Positions 16,619 through 24,922 of a stretch of 64,000 nucleotides of DNA are shown piece by piece. Source of the DNA: Propionispira raffinosivorans DSM 20765 (GTDB lineage Bacteria > Bacillota > Negativicutes > Selenomonadales > Selenomonadaceae). The stretch's first letter is position 1. Every line of letters starts with the position of its first letter. The DNA lies in the NCBI RefSeq assembly GCF_000381065.1, contig NZ_KB905862.1, forward strand, positions 1 to 64,000, in the 5' to 3' direction. Position numbers and translations under genes: made by a program. Under the pieces are notes generated by a model that saw only the letters and a program-made list of their open reading frames with translations, was not told where the DNA came from and made no database searches.

Positions 16619-16687
16619 AAGACAAAGGCGTCTTGTTTTGTTAGATAATCGAAAGATTATGTGATGAAATAAGGCGTTTTTTCTTTT
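16619..16687 (+). terminator. amtB leader: hexaloop hairpin 2 and overlapping terminator 2
   Basis: AAGAC (16619-16623), loop AAAGGC, GTCTT (16630-16634): again A1 and G4 in a six-base loop. The 3' arm overlaps a very long terminator whose 5' strand 16629-16650 pairs, with wobbles and one mismatch, with 16655-16676 around a GAAA loop, followed by TTTTTTCTTTT. Mutually exclusive folding as in hairpin 1. Confidence 0.65.
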
Positions 16688-16720
16688 ATTATTTTTTCAA
16701 AAAAGAAAGGGTGGTTTTAA

Positions 16721-18124
16721 ATGAAGAAGATATGGTCGACGATATTAGCGACATTAATGTTGGTAGTTCTTATAGCTCCTGTTGCTTTTGCGGCAGACGA
16801 TGCAGCAGCTGCAACAATTGATACAGGGGATACAGCTTGGGTACTTATTAGTGCTGCATTAGTTTTTGTTATGACACCAGGATTAGCGTTTTTTTATGGT
16901 GGTATGGTTCGAAGTAAAAATGTATTAGGAACGATTATGCAGAGTTTCTTTATTGTTGCACTTATTTCAGTTGAATGGATATTAATTGGTTATACAATGG
17001 CTTTTGGTACAGATGTTAATGGATTCATTGGTAATCTTGACAAAATTGGTCTGGCTGGTGTTGGACTTAATGTTTTAACAAATGGGACAATTCCCGAATT
17101 GGCATTTGTTGCTTTCCAATGTATGTTTGCGGTCATTACGCCAGCACTGATAACGGGGGCCTTTGCTGAACGTATGAGATTCCCAGCATTTGTTATGTTT
17201 ATTCTTCTTTGGGCTATCTTTATTTATAATCCAATGGCACATTGGGTATGGGGCGGCGGTTTTCTTGCATCGCTGGGGGCTCTTGATTTTGCTGGCGGAC
17301 TGGTTATTCATATTCTTTCAGGGGTATCGGGACTTACGATTTGTTTGATGCTTGGAAAAAGACGTGGTTATGGTAAATCACCGATGCTGCCGCATCATTT
17401 ACCAATGACAGTTCTTGGGGCTTCTCTGCTTTGGTTTGGCTGGTTTGGTTTTAATGCTGGCAGTGCGCTGGGAGCAAATGCACTGGCTGCCAATGCATTT
17501 GTTACAACACAAGCAGCAGCGGCTGCTGCAACGCTTTCCTGGGTAGTGGCTGAATGGTTTCATAATGGCAAACCGACGATTCTGGGCGCAGTCAGTGGCT
17601 GTATAGCTGGTTTGGTTGCCATTACACCGGCAGCTGGCTTTGTTGAACCGCTTCCAGCTGTTATTATTGGTTTAGTTGGCGGCGTTGTATGTTATTTTGC
17701 GGTTGCTATTGTCAAGGCAAAGCTTGGCTATGATGATTCATTAGATGCTTTTGGGGTTCATGGTATTGGTGGTACATGGGGCGCGATTGCTACTGGCCTT
17801 TGGGCGACTACTAAAGTGAATCCGGCTGGTGCTGATGGTTTATTTTACGGCAGTTCCGATCTTATCGTTGCACAGCTTATTTCGATTGTGGTTGCTTATG
17901 TACTTGCCATCGTTGGTTCTTTTGTGTTAATTAAGATTGTAGGTCTCTTTATGAAAGTTAGAGTAGATGAAGATGAAGAAGTTTCTGGTCTTGATTTATC
18001 CGAACATGGTGAAAGAGGGTATGCACAGTCTTTTGTTGCTGGTAGTTCTTTCTTTGATACGTCGGATGGTTCAGCTATGGCTATGCAGCAAAATTTGCAT
18101 GCAGGAGAATCTGATATAAAATAA
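16721..18124 (+). CDS. amtB: Ammonium transporter
   Basis: 467-residue Amt/MEP/Rh channel for ammonium uptake. Residues 1-24 form a signal peptide ending ...PVAFA before ADDAAAA, as in E. coli AmtB. The mature protein starts with WVLISAALVFVMTPGLAFFYGG, and conserved histidines occur in HWVWGGGFL and in FGVHGIGGTWG. Eleven membrane segments fit. The C-terminal tail, where PII binds, is about 60 residues. The PII gene follows, and the transcript must pass two terminators in its leader, so expression is probably matched to nitrogen status. Confidence 0.97.
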   Translation: MKKIWSTILATLMLVVLIAPVAFAADDAAAATIDTGDTAWVLISAALVFVMTPGLAFFYGGMVRSKNVLGTIMQSFFIVALISVEWILIGYTMAFGTDVNGFIGNLDKIGLAGVGLNVLTNGTIPELAFVAFQCMFAVITPALITGAFAERMRFPAFVMFILLWAIFIYNPMAHWVWGGGFLASLGALDFAGGLVIHILSGVSGLTICLMLGKRRGYGKSPMLPHHLPMTVLGASLLWFGWFGFNAGSALGANALAANAFVTTQAAAAAATLSWVVAEWFHNGKPTILGAVSGCIAGLVAITPAAGFVEPLPAVIIGLVGGVVCYFAVAIVKAKLGYDDSLDAFGVHGIGGTWGAIATGLWATTKVNPAGADGLFYGSSDLIVAQLISIVVAYVLAIVGSFVLIKIVGLFMKVRVDEDEEVSGLDLSEHGERGYAQSFVAGSSFFDTSDGSAMAMQQNLHAGESDIK

Positions 18125-18168
18125 AGGATATAGATAAAGCTTTCGATCTTTTATATGGAGTGATCAAT

Positions 18169-18188
18169 GGGAGGGGCATATCCCCTCC
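18169..18188 (+). terminator. GC-rich hairpin between amtB and glnK
   Basis: GGAGGGG (18170-18176) and CCCCTCC (18182-18188) pair perfectly around a 5-base loop, followed by TTCTCTAT. The T-run is poor, so it may only partly terminate amtB messages or stabilise their 3' end. Confidence 0.5.
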
Positions 18189-18220
18189 TTCTCTATATCT
18201 AAGTATTACTTAATTTTTAA

Positions 18221-18249
18221 TTGGACTTCAATTCATAGTTTGCTATAAT
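18221..18249 (+). promoter_or_regulatory. glnK promoter
   Basis: TTGGAC (18221-18226), 17-base spacer, TATAAT (18244-18249), directly ahead of the PII gene. This gives it a start independent of the amtB leader. Confidence 0.75.
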
Positions 18250-18269
18250 ATAAAAAAGGGGTGGGGCAG

Positions 18270-18629
18270 ATGCGGAAATTGACTAAAATTGATATTGTTA
18301 CAAGACCTAATAAGTTAGAAGAATTGAAAGAAGCTTTAAATGAAATTGGGGTTCAAGGCATGACGGTCAGTCAGGTATATGGCTGTGGTTTGCAGAAAGG
18401 GCACAAGGAAGTATATCGGGGGCGTGAATATTCTATTAATCTTGTACCAAAAGTGAAAATTGAAACGGTGATTTGCGAAGTTCCGGTGAAAGATGTTTTA
18501 GAAGCAGCGCAAAGAGTTTTAAAAACAGGGGAACCGGGGGACGGAAAAATTTTCATTTACGATGTAGAAAATGCTGTTCGTATCCGTACTGGCGAAGAAG
18601 GTGATAAAGCTATTATGGATGAAAAGTAA
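18270..18629 (+). CDS. glnK: Nitrogen regulatory protein PII
   Basis: Small trimeric signal protein that senses ATP/ADP and 2-oxoglutarate and, by its position beside amtB, probably plugs the channel. 119 residues from the ATG at 18270, with GGGGTGGGG just before it; the GTG at 18261 lies within that G-rich stretch. The T-loop reads QKGHKEVYRGREYSINLVPK, with the conserved Tyr51 equivalent in RGREY, and the C-terminal block GDGKIFIYDVENAVRIRTGE is typical. The last codons form one arm of a long inverted repeat (see 18577-18657). Confidence 0.95.
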   Translation: MRKLTKIDIVTRPNKLEELKEALNEIGVQGMTVSQVYGCGLQKGHKEVYRGREYSINLVPKVKIETVICEVPVKDVLEAAQRVLKTGEPGDGKIFIYDVENAVRIRTGEEGDKAIMDEK

Positions 18630-18657
18630 TAGCTTTATCACCGCGTGCAGATACGAA
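18577..18657. repeat. Inverted repeat folding the 3' end of the PII gene
   Basis: GGTGATAAAGCTATTA (18600-18615) is repeated perfectly inverted at 18627-18642 across the stop codon, and an outer pair TTCGTATC (18577-18584) / GATACGAA (18650-18657) extends it. It lies directly ahead of a separate strong terminator. Confidence 0.8.
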
Positions 18658-18658
18658 A

Positions 18659-18711
18659 GAGGCTTTTTCAAAATAGATCTTGTAGAATCTATTTTGAGAG
18701 AGCTTCTTTTT
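18659..18711 (+). terminator. Terminator of the PII gene
   Basis: A 20-nt arm at 18659-18678 pairs throughout (a few G-T pairs) with 18687-18706, loop of 8, followed by TTTTT. Confidence 0.9.
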
Positions 18712-18860
18712 CGTCGTTATTATTTTATCGTTCAAGTCCTTTCGTTATGTTTTGCTTTCTACTGAAAAAGACTGTTTCGATGCAGGAGTTTTTTGTGTAA
18801 TGTTTAATTTTACATGTAAGTAGAATAAGTAGGAATATAAGTAGAAGAAGGTGAGTTTTA

Positions 18861-19724
18861 GTGGAAAAAATTCGGGTTCTGGTAGTTGATGATTCGAAAG
18901 TCAGCCGAATTATGATGGCAAGTGTGTTGTCAAGAACAACGTTTCAAATTTGTGATTATGCCAAAAACAGTATGGAGGCTGTAGAGAAATATCGTTCGCT
19001 AAATCCCGATGTTGTCACTATGGATATGAATTTACCGGATGGGGATGGCATTGAGTGCAGTCGGAAAATTTTAGAAATCAATCCCAATGCTAAAATTGTG
19101 ATGATTAGTGCAATGAAAGATGCAAGTTTGATGATGCGTGGTCGTAATGTGGGGATCAATTCTTTTTTACAAAAACCAATTAATGCGAATGAATTGATTG
19201 ATACTTTACAGATGGTTTGCCAATCAACCGAAAATTCAATAGATGTACTCAGAGAATCCTATGTAAAGCCATTTATAAAAGTCTTGCAGAAAAATTTATT
19301 TAGTTTGGCGGGACTGCATAGTAAAGTTGATCTTGAGCTGGATAAAGATGATTTTCTCGATGTGAACGGTATTGCCGTCATTATTGGTTTGACTGGTGTT
19401 CCAATGGGGCGTGCTATCTTGCATATGGATACACAAACGATGAATCGATATTCGAAAATCATGCTGGGGATGGGTGAAGAAGAAGAGTTGTCGGAAGAGG
19501 AGGCGAGTGACAGCGTGGAGGAATCAGCGAATATCATTGTTGGGCGAAGTGTATCAATGATTAATGATATTTGCAAAGATAAAGAAATGCGAATTACTCC
19601 CCCGGGAACGATTTGTGGACATAGAATCCGTATTGTGAATCCTAAGCTTACTTCGTTTAATATTACAGCGAGTACACGCTTAGGTGATTTCAAAATGAAT
19701 ATTGGTTTTGCGGAGGGAGAATAG
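18861..19724 (+). CDS. Response regulator fused to a CheX-like domain
   Basis: 287 residues. Residues 1-120 are a CheY-type receiver: VVDDSKVSR acidic pocket, phospho-acceptor D55 (MDMNLPD), switch Ser in MISAMKD, and K105 (FLQKP). Residues 130-287 are a CheX/CheC-type phosphatase-like fold with the E-x2-N signature E221-S-A-N224 and an acidic insertion (GEEEELSEEEASD). GTG start with AAGAAGGTGAG upstream. It is followed after four bases by a stand-alone CheX and then an MCP, so the three probably work together in chemotaxis or an MCP-driven output. Whether the fused domain removes phosphate from its own or another receiver is not known from sequence. Confidence 0.88.
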   Translation: MEKIRVLVVDDSKVSRIMMASVLSRTTFQICDYAKNSMEAVEKYRSLNPDVVTMDMNLPDGDGIECSRKILEINPNAKIVMISAMKDASLMMRGRNVGINSFLQKPINANELIDTLQMVCQSTENSIDVLRESYVKPFIKVLQKNLFSLAGLHSKVDLELDKDDFLDVNGIAVIIGLTGVPMGRAILHMDTQTMNRYSKIMLGMGEEEELSEEEASDSVEESANIIVGRSVSMINDICKDKEMRITPPGTICGHRIRIVNPKLTSFNITASTRLGDFKMNIGFAEGE

Positions 19725-19728
19725 GAAA

Positions 19729-20187
19729 ATGGATGCAAAATTTGTAAACCCGTTTATAGATGCTTTTATGACGGTGATGCCGCAAATCGGTTTTCAAGAT
19801 ATTACCAGAAAAAAGGTATCCGTGAAGGATAAATCAGCACAAAGTTTGGGTGTAACAGTATTAGTTGGTTTTACAAAACAGATTCGCGGTAATGTTGCTT
19901 ATAATATGTCAGAAGAAACAGCAAAGTACATTGCCTCCACAATGATGATGGGAATGCCCGTCGATGAATTCAATGATATGGCACAAAGTGCTATATCAGA
20001 GCTGTCAAATATGCTTACGGCCAATGCAGCGACGAATCTGGCAACACTGGGGTATGATGTTGATATCTCTACACCGAGTTTATCAGTTGGTCATAATTTT
20101 GTGGTCAAAATCAGTAGTGAACAGTATTTAGCGATTGATATGGATTTAAGCGGACATCGGATCGAAATCAATATATCCTTGCAATAG
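19729..20187 (+). CDS. cheX: Chemotaxis phosphatase CheX
   Basis: 152 residues from the ATG at 19729, preceded by GGAGGGAG; the longer reading from 19702 overlaps the preceding gene. CheX dephosphorylates CheY-P. The E-x2-N active-site pair is E91-L-S-N94 within SAISELSNMLTANAAT. The protein is similar in layout to the C-terminal half of the upstream REC-CheX fusion, suggesting duplication. It sits between that gene and an MCP. Confidence 0.88.
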   Translation: MDAKFVNPFIDAFMTVMPQIGFQDITRKKVSVKDKSAQSLGVTVLVGFTKQIRGNVAYNMSEETAKYIASTMMMGMPVDEFNDMAQSAISELSNMLTANAATNLATLGYDVDISTPSLSVGHNFVVKISSEQYLAIDMDLSGHRIEINISLQ

Positions 20188-20226
20188 ATTCTGTTTTATA
20201 AAATTTACAGTGAAGGAAAATGAATT

Positions 20227-22254
20227 GTGAGGGCCAAAATGCAGTTTAAAAATGTTAGTACCAAATTTATTGTTGTTTTAATGCCGTTATTCATAGTAGG
20301 GTTTGTTCTATTATCAAGTATAAGTTATTATATTGCGAATCAATCATTACGTACTGATGCAGACGAAATTGCTCGTGGTATTGGCAGCCAGATTGCAGTC
20401 CAAATTGATAAAGAAATTAGTGGGAAAATGATTCGTCTCGATGATTTGTCATCGGTGCAGGCACTGTCACATGGAGATAATGCGGCGAAAGTGCAAATCT
20501 TAGCGGCAGCGAAACAACGAACAAGCGGGTTTGACATGGTTTGTTATACGGATTTGTCTGGTAAAACGATTAATGAAACTGGACAGATCATGGAGCGCGG
20601 GGATCGCGACTATATTAAAAAAGTGCGTGAAACAAAAAAACCATATATGTCAGGTCCTTCTATTTCTGGTACCACGGGTCAGTTGATTACTGTACTGGCA
20701 AGACCTGTCTTGGAAAATGGAGAACTGATCGGCTTCGTATTTGGGACGATTCGTCTGGACAATTTGTCGCAATTAGTCAGTGATGTTAAATTTAAAGAAA
20801 CTGGGTACGCTTATATTGTCGATCAAGACGGAGTTGTGATAGGTTATGGCAAACATCCAGAATTTGTTGGAAAAATGGATTTGAGTAAAAAAACAGTTGA
20901 TGGTCTGAATGGTGCACTTGATGACCGTTTAATGAGCAGCTTCAAAAATACGATGACTACTGGGAAACAAGAAGCACTTAGCTATAAGACGCTTGAAGGT
21001 ATTGAATCGACGGCAGTGATAACACCAATTCATATGGATGGACATGATTGGGCGGTGATTGCCGCGGCGCCAACGAGTGAAGTTGAGGCGGCTGCGAATA
21101 TGCTGTTTAAAATAATGAGTGTCATATCAAATGCGGCCATTGTGTTCGCAGCTATTGTTATATTTTTATTTTCAAAACGTATTTCGTTACCAATCAAAGC
21201 CATTCGCGATGAATGTCAGGTTCTAAATGATGGTGATCTTCGTCGGGATCAGCTGAGCGTGGATGCTCGCGATGAGATTGGGCAGTTAGCAAGAGGGTTT
21301 TCTATCATGCGGCGAACGCTACGTGATTTACTGCGTAATGTACAAGGTCAAGCTGAACAAGTTGCGGCAGCAAGTGAAGAACTCACAGCCGGTGCACAGC
21401 AATCAGCGGAAGCTTCAAATCAAGTTGCTGGTTCTATAACAGAAATTGCGCAAGGTGTCGAAAAACAATCCGCAGCAATTAATAAAATTCATGCAGTTAC
21501 TGGTGCCATTGCAGCCAGTGCCGATGCGATAGCAGAAAAAACAGACCGTATCACGAGTGTTGTACAGCAAACGACAACGCAGGTTGTAACAGGTCGACAA
21601 TCTATTTCTGATGTGGTGAAGCAGATGCAGCAAATTAATGCAGGATCACAGACCGTACAGTTGTCTATTGCCGAACTAGCTAAAGGGTCCAATGAAATCA
21701 GCAATATAGTGGAGCTTATTTCGAGTATTGCTGGGCAGACAAATCTTTTGGCACTAAATGCGGCAATTGAGGCTGCCCGGGCAGGAGAACAGGGGCGTGG
21801 TTTTGCTGTTGTGGCGGAAGAGGTGCGAAAACTTGCCGAAGAATCAGAACGTTCTTCAGCGCAGATTGCAGATCTTGTTAAAAAAAATAATTTGGATATG
21901 GAAAAAGCCGTTAGAGCTAGTGCAAGCGGGACGGAAAGTGTAGATGCGGGAATGATTTCCGTTAAATCAGCCGATGAAGTTTTTCAATCCATCGTAGGCT
22001 CTATTGATTCTTTATCACTGGAAATCAATACGATTTCGCAGGCCATCCAAGTAATGGCTGGTGACAGTCAAACGATGCTGACATCAATTCAATCGATTGA
22101 AAATGTGAGTCAATCAAATGCCGATGAAGCACAATCCGTATCGGCTGCAACACAAGAACAAGCAGCTTCGATGCATGAAATAGCAGAGGCCAGTCAAAAA
22201 CTGGCGGCACTAGCAAACAGTTTACAAAGTGAGGTTGAAAAATTTAAAGTTTAA
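20227..22254 (+). CDS. Methyl-accepting chemotaxis protein
   Basis: 675 residues: membrane helix at about 15-35, extracytoplasmic dCache-type sensor at about 36-285 ([18 protein letters not shown]-like segment with [15 protein letters not shown]), second membrane helix at about 293-313, HAMP at about 314-367 and a coiled-coil signalling domain. The hairpin tip [19 protein letters not shown] and [18 protein letters not shown] is nearly invariant in the family. GTG start with AAGGA 9 bases upstream; the ATG at 20239 is an alternative. The ligand is unknown; dCache sensors often bind amino acids. Confidence 0.95.
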   Translation: MRAKMQFKNVSTKFIVVLMPLFIVGFVLLSSISYYIANQSLRTDADEIARGIGSQIAVQIDKEISGKMIRLDDLSSVQALSHGDNAAKVQILAAAKQRTSGFDMVCYTDLSGKTINETGQIMERGDRDYIKKVRETKKPYMSGPSISGTTGQLITVLARPVLENGELIGFVFGTIRLDNLSQLVSDVKFKETGYAYIVDQDGVVIGYGKHPEFVGKMDLSKKTVDGLNGALDDRLMSSFKNTMTTGKQEALSYKTLEGIESTAVITPIHMDGHDWAVIAAAPTSEVEAAANMLFKIMSVISNAAIVFAAIVIFLFSKRISLPIKAIRDECQVLNDGDLRRDQLSVDARDEIGQLARGFSIMRRTLRDLLRNVQGQAEQVAAASEELTAGAQQSAEASNQVAGSITEIAQGVEKQSAAINKIHAVTGAIAASADAIAEKTDRITSVVQQTTTQVVTGRQSISDVVKQMQQINAGSQTVQLSIAELAKGSNEISNIVELISSIAGQTNLLALNAAIEAARAGEQGRGFAVVAEEVRKLAEESERSSAQIADLVKKNNLDMEKAVRASASGTESVDAGMISVKSADEVFQSIVGSIDSLSLEINTISQAIQVMAGDSQTMLTSIQSIENVSQSNADEAQSVSAATQEQAASMHEIAEASQKLAALANSLQSEVEKFKV

Positions 22255-22267
22255 ACGCGGTAAATAA

Positions 22268-22313
22268 GGAGCTGAACGAAAGAGCGTTCAGCTCCACTGC
22301 TGGTTTTTTGTAG
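22268..22313. terminator. Terminator between MCP and aminotransferase
   Basis: GGAGCTGAACG (22268-22278) / CGTTCAGCTCC (22285-22295) is a perfect 11-bp stem with a 6-base loop; a T-run (TTTTTT) comes about 10 bases later. Confidence 0.75.
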
Positions 22314-22318
22314 ATTAT

Positions 22319-23494
22319 TTATCGATATACATGATTTTTAAGAAAGTTTTCAATCCGTACAAGTGCCTCGGAAATTTTGGGTACAGAGGTAGCATAAGAG
22401 CAGCGAATAAAACCTTCACCGCAATCCCCAAACGCATTGCCTGGAACAAGCGCTACGCGCTCAGATCGCAGCAGGCTTTCCGCAAATTCTTCAGAAGTCA
22501 AGCCAGTGTTTTTTATACAGGGGAAAATATAAAAGGCACCTTTTGGCTCAAAACATTCAAGTCCGATTTTTCGCATTCCATCTAAAATCAAAAGGCGGCG
22601 CTTATCATATTCTGAGACCATCTTTTTCATGTATTTTTCACCATGTCTCAGGGCTTCAATCGCAGCGATTTGTGCGGTGATCGGTGCACAAAGTATGGTG
22701 TATTGATGGATTTTTGTCATCGCTGAGATGATGACTGGATTGGCAAGAGCATAACCAATCCGCCAGCCAGTCATGGCATAAGCTTTCGAAAAACCATTGA
22801 GTAAGATTGTTCGATCTTTCATTTTATCGAGTGATGCAAAGCAGGTATGTTTTGTATTTGCGTAGATGAGATTGCAATAGATTTCATCGGAAATTACGAT
22901 TAAATCATGTTTTTCAGCAAAATTAGCAATTTTTTCTAGTGTTTCATAATCCATAACAGCGCCCGTTGGATTATTTGGATAACCAATTAAAAGTACTTTT
23001 GTTTTTGGTGTAACATAGTCTGCGAGTTCTTCGGCTGTTATACGAAATTCATTTTCAATTTTTGTTGGTACACTGATCACTTTGCCTCCTGCAAGGGTGA
23101 CACAGGCTTTATATGAAACATAACATGGTTCAGGAATCAGAACTTCATCGCCCGGGGCTAAAACAGCACGCATGGCAATGTCGAGTGCTTCACTTACTCC
23201 CACCGTCACAAGAACTTCTTTTTTGGGATCATAGGTTATTTGGTGTTCGCGTTCAATGAGACTCGTTATTTCCTGGCGTAGTTCAAGCAGACCACGATTT
23301 GATGTATAGGACGTATAACCTTGTTCAAGACCATAAACGCAGCTTTCACGGATTGACCAAGGGGTTACAAAATCGGGTTCACCAACACCAAGTGAAATGA
23401 CATCTTCCATTTCAGCTGCAATATCAAAGAATTTACGTATGCCTGATGGTGCAATTGCATTGACGGCTGGCGATATGCGGTTTTCCCAGTTCAT
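22319..23494 (-). CDS. Class I/II aminotransferase (probably alanine-forming)
   Basis: 391-residue fold-type I PLP transaminase. Features: SLGVGEPDF (35-42), NNPTGAV (174-180), ISDEIYCNLIY (201-211) and the PLP lysine K237 in NGFSKAYAMTGWRIGY. The family covers aspartate, alanine and aromatic transaminases. It overlaps the upstream Lrp-like gene by four bases (ATGA) and the pair sits behind a T-box whose specifier I read as GCU (Ala), so a role in making alanine from pyruvate is the best inference. AspC-type activity is the main alternative. Confidence 0.9.
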   Translation of the reverse strand: MNWENRISPAVNAIAPSGIRKFFDIAAEMEDVISLGVGEPDFVTPWSIRESCVYGLEQGYTSYTSNRGLLELRQEITSLIEREHQITYDPKKEVLVTVGVSEALDIAMRAVLAPGDEVLIPEPCYVSYKACVTLAGGKVISVPTKIENEFRITAEELADYVTPKTKVLLIGYPNNPTGAVMDYETLEKIANFAEKHDLIVISDEIYCNLIYANTKHTCFASLDKMKDRTILLNGFSKAYAMTGWRIGYALANPVIISAMTKIHQYTILCAPITAQIAAIEALRHGEKYMKKMVSEYDKRRLLILDGMRKIGLECFEPKGAFYIFPCIKNTGLTSEEFAESLLRSERVALVPGNAFGDCGEGFIRCSYATSVPKISEALVRIENFLKNHVYR

Positions 23495-23970
23495 GGTGTG
23501 ACCACCAGTCTGCGATCACATTCTTGATCATCAATAATGGAACCGTCTTTTTTATACGGTTTGAGCATGAAATGGCTGCGGGTGCTCGTGATACCTTCAA
23601 TAGTAGCCAGTCGTGTAGAGACGAAATTGGAGATATCTTTAAGGGATTTGCCCTCAATAATTACCAGAAGATCGAAACTACCAGACATAAGATAGAGTGA
23701 GCGGACTTCATCAAAACGATAAATTCGTTCGGCAATGGCATCAAAACCGACTTCGCGCTGCGGTGTTACATTGACTTCAATGATTGAAGTGACCATATCG
23801 TCACCAAACTTTTCCCAGTTGATCAGAGTATTGTAGTTTAAGATTACGTTGTCTTTTTCTAGTTGTTTGATTTGTTGCTCAACTTCATATTCTGATCGAT
23901 GCAGCATGGCCGCCAATTCATTCACTGGTCTTCGGGCATCATGTTCTAATAGTTCTAATAATTCTCGCAT
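23491..23970 (-). CDS. Lrp/AsnC family transcriptional regulator
   Basis: 159 residues from the ATG at 23970, with AAGGAG upstream; the GTG at 23979 lies inside that site. N-terminal winged helix (about 1-55, NELAAMLHRSEYEVEQQIKQLEKDNVI) and C-terminal RAM ligand domain (GFDAIAERIYRFDEVRSLYLMSGSFDLLV). It is co-transcribed with the aminotransferase it overlaps. Feast/famine regulators bind amino acids, so it may sense the product of the transaminase. Confidence 0.92.
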   Translation of the reverse strand: MRELLELLEHDARRPVNELAAMLHRSEYEVEQQIKQLEKDNVILNYNTLINWEKFGDDMVTSIIEVNVTPQREVGFDAIAERIYRFDEVRSLYLMSGSFDLLVIIEGKSLKDISNFVSTRLATIEGITSTRSHFMLKPYKKDGSIIDDQECDRRLVVTP

Positions 23971-24002
23971 GTTTGTCACTCCTTGTATTTTATAAATAAA
24001 TG

Positions 24003-24235
24003 AAAAAAGCCCTCATCCTATAAAAAGGACGAGGACTGTTGTTCCCGTGGTACCACCTTAGTTAGCTATAAAGCTCACTTAACAGCCGTTAACGCCGGCA
24101 TACGGTAAGGCCTACTTAAGAGTTGTTCAGCCCACCACTCCTGGACAGCTTTCCAAATTTAATCTTGACGATTCACACCAACTATCGTCTCTCTGAAAAA
24201 GAATTTAAATTTGTACTTCTCCAATCATTGCGTAT
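24003..24235 (-). promoter_or_regulatory. T-box leader, specifier probably GCU (alanine)
   Basis: The minus-strand RNA has T-box landmarks in order: stem I base TTGGA/TCCAG with AGTA loop-E strand, the AGAGAG...GTTGGTG apical motif, conserved AAGGTGGTACCACGG (24045-24059) and terminator stem 24009-24018/24027-24036 with a T-run. In the specifier loop GAAA-GCU-G, GCU is at 24147-24149. The UGGU bulge asks for discriminator A73, which suits tRNA-Ala and not tRNA-Ser (the AGC alternative). It would allow transcription of the Lrp-aminotransferase pair when tRNA-Ala is uncharged. Confidence 0.85.
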
Positions 24236-24254
24236 ATTTGTATATTTGTATAAA

Positions 24255-24283
24255 ATAATACCATAGGCGGAAATACTATTCAA
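24255..24283 (-). promoter_or_regulatory. Promoter of the T-box operon
   Basis: On the minus strand TTGAAT (24278-24283), 17-base spacer, TATTAT (24255-24260). Confidence 0.7.
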
Positions 24284-24305
24284 CAATATTTTAAAAATAT
24301 TATAG

Positions 24306-24381
24306 CTATATAAATTGCATTGAATATTTTATATGGCAGCCTAATAGGCTGGATATCATTTATTTAATACATTATATATAA
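24306..24381 (+). repeat. Dispersed TIR element, copy D (internally deleted)
   Basis: 76-bp relic. The left end TATATAAATTGCATTGAATATT and the block TATATGGCAG match copies A-C; the right part CTAATAGGCTGGATATCATT and end TTAATACATTATATATA match the right end of copy B. The centre is deleted, so the two halves now form one near-perfect hairpin. A TATAAT at the right edge could serve the downstream gene. Confidence 0.75.
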
Positions 24382-24400
24382 TAAAAAAGGGGTTGTTTTC

Positions 24401-24871
24401 ATGATCATTGGACACATTGAAAATTTTGAAGAAGAACTGTACCCATATCCAGAAGCGATAAAAAAAGCCATGAGATTCTTAAAAGGAAATGATTGTGCGG
24501 CGATGGAACCGGGAACTTATGAAATTGATGGAAAACGAATTTATGCGATGGTGCAAAAGTATCAAACTCGTGCTGTCAAAGATTGTCGCGCCGAGACGCA
24601 TGCGAAATATATTGATATTCAATATGTTGCCAAGGGACAAGAATATATGGGTTGGTGTCCACTCACGTCACTTATTACGGTTGAAGAAGATTGTCTAGCG
24701 GAAAAAGATGCAATTTTTTATAAGAATTTAATTCCGGAAAGTGATCTGCTTTTAGAAGAAGGGGTATATGCAATTTTGTATCCGCAGGATGTCCATCGAC
24801 CTTGCTCTTGCGTAGAAAAACCTGAATCTGTAATAAAAGTAGTAATTAAAATTGCAGTTGACGTATTATAG
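24401..24871 (+). CDS. YhcH/YjgK/YiaL family protein
   Basis: 156-residue cupin-like protein of the YhcH/YjgK/YiaL (EbgC-like) family, small beta-barrel proteins linked to sugar or sialic-acid metabolism in other bacteria. Family hallmarks: an ETHAKYIDIQYVAKGQE-like segment with conserved His and Glu, and the late YPQDVHRPC with a metal-binding His. AAGGGG lies upstream of the ATG. No sugar genes are adjacent, so its substrate here is unclear. speD follows after 51 bases, possibly on the same transcript. Confidence 0.85.
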   Translation: MIIGHIENFEEELYPYPEAIKKAMRFLKGNDCAAMEPGTYEIDGKRIYAMVQKYQTRAVKDCRAETHAKYIDIQYVAKGQEYMGWCPLTSLITVEEDCLAEKDAIFYKNLIPESDLLLEEGVYAILYPQDVHRPCSCVEKPESVIKVVIKIAVDVL

Positions 24872-24922
24872 AATTATAATAGAGAAATAAAAGTTTATGA
24901 AATAAATAGTAAGGTGGAGTAA

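Larger units (their letters stand above)
16349..16720 (+). promoter_or_regulatory. amtB promoter and long structured leader
   Basis: About 370 bases without a gene. The promoter is TTGACA (16458-16463), 17-base spacer, TATAAT (16481-16486), so transcription starts near 16493 and leaves a roughly 230-nt leader. The leader contains two small hairpins with six-base loops and two intrinsic terminators, each overlapping one of them (separate entries), which points to regulated antitermination. The stretch 16349-16457 shows nothing I can name. Confidence 0.8.

Noticed and set aside
16493-16720. Glutamine riboswitch in the amtB leader
   Set aside because: The leader lacks recognisable glnA-type motifs; the hexaloop/terminator overlaps explain the structure better.
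18600-18642. Treating the glnK 3' inverted repeat as the transcription terminator
   Set aside because: No T-run follows it (CCGCGTGCAG), and a separate strong terminator with TTTTT follows at 18659-18711.
24872-24922. SAM-binding riboswitch before speD
   Set aside because: Only 51 bases separate speD from the upstream gene, with no fold or conserved motif seen.
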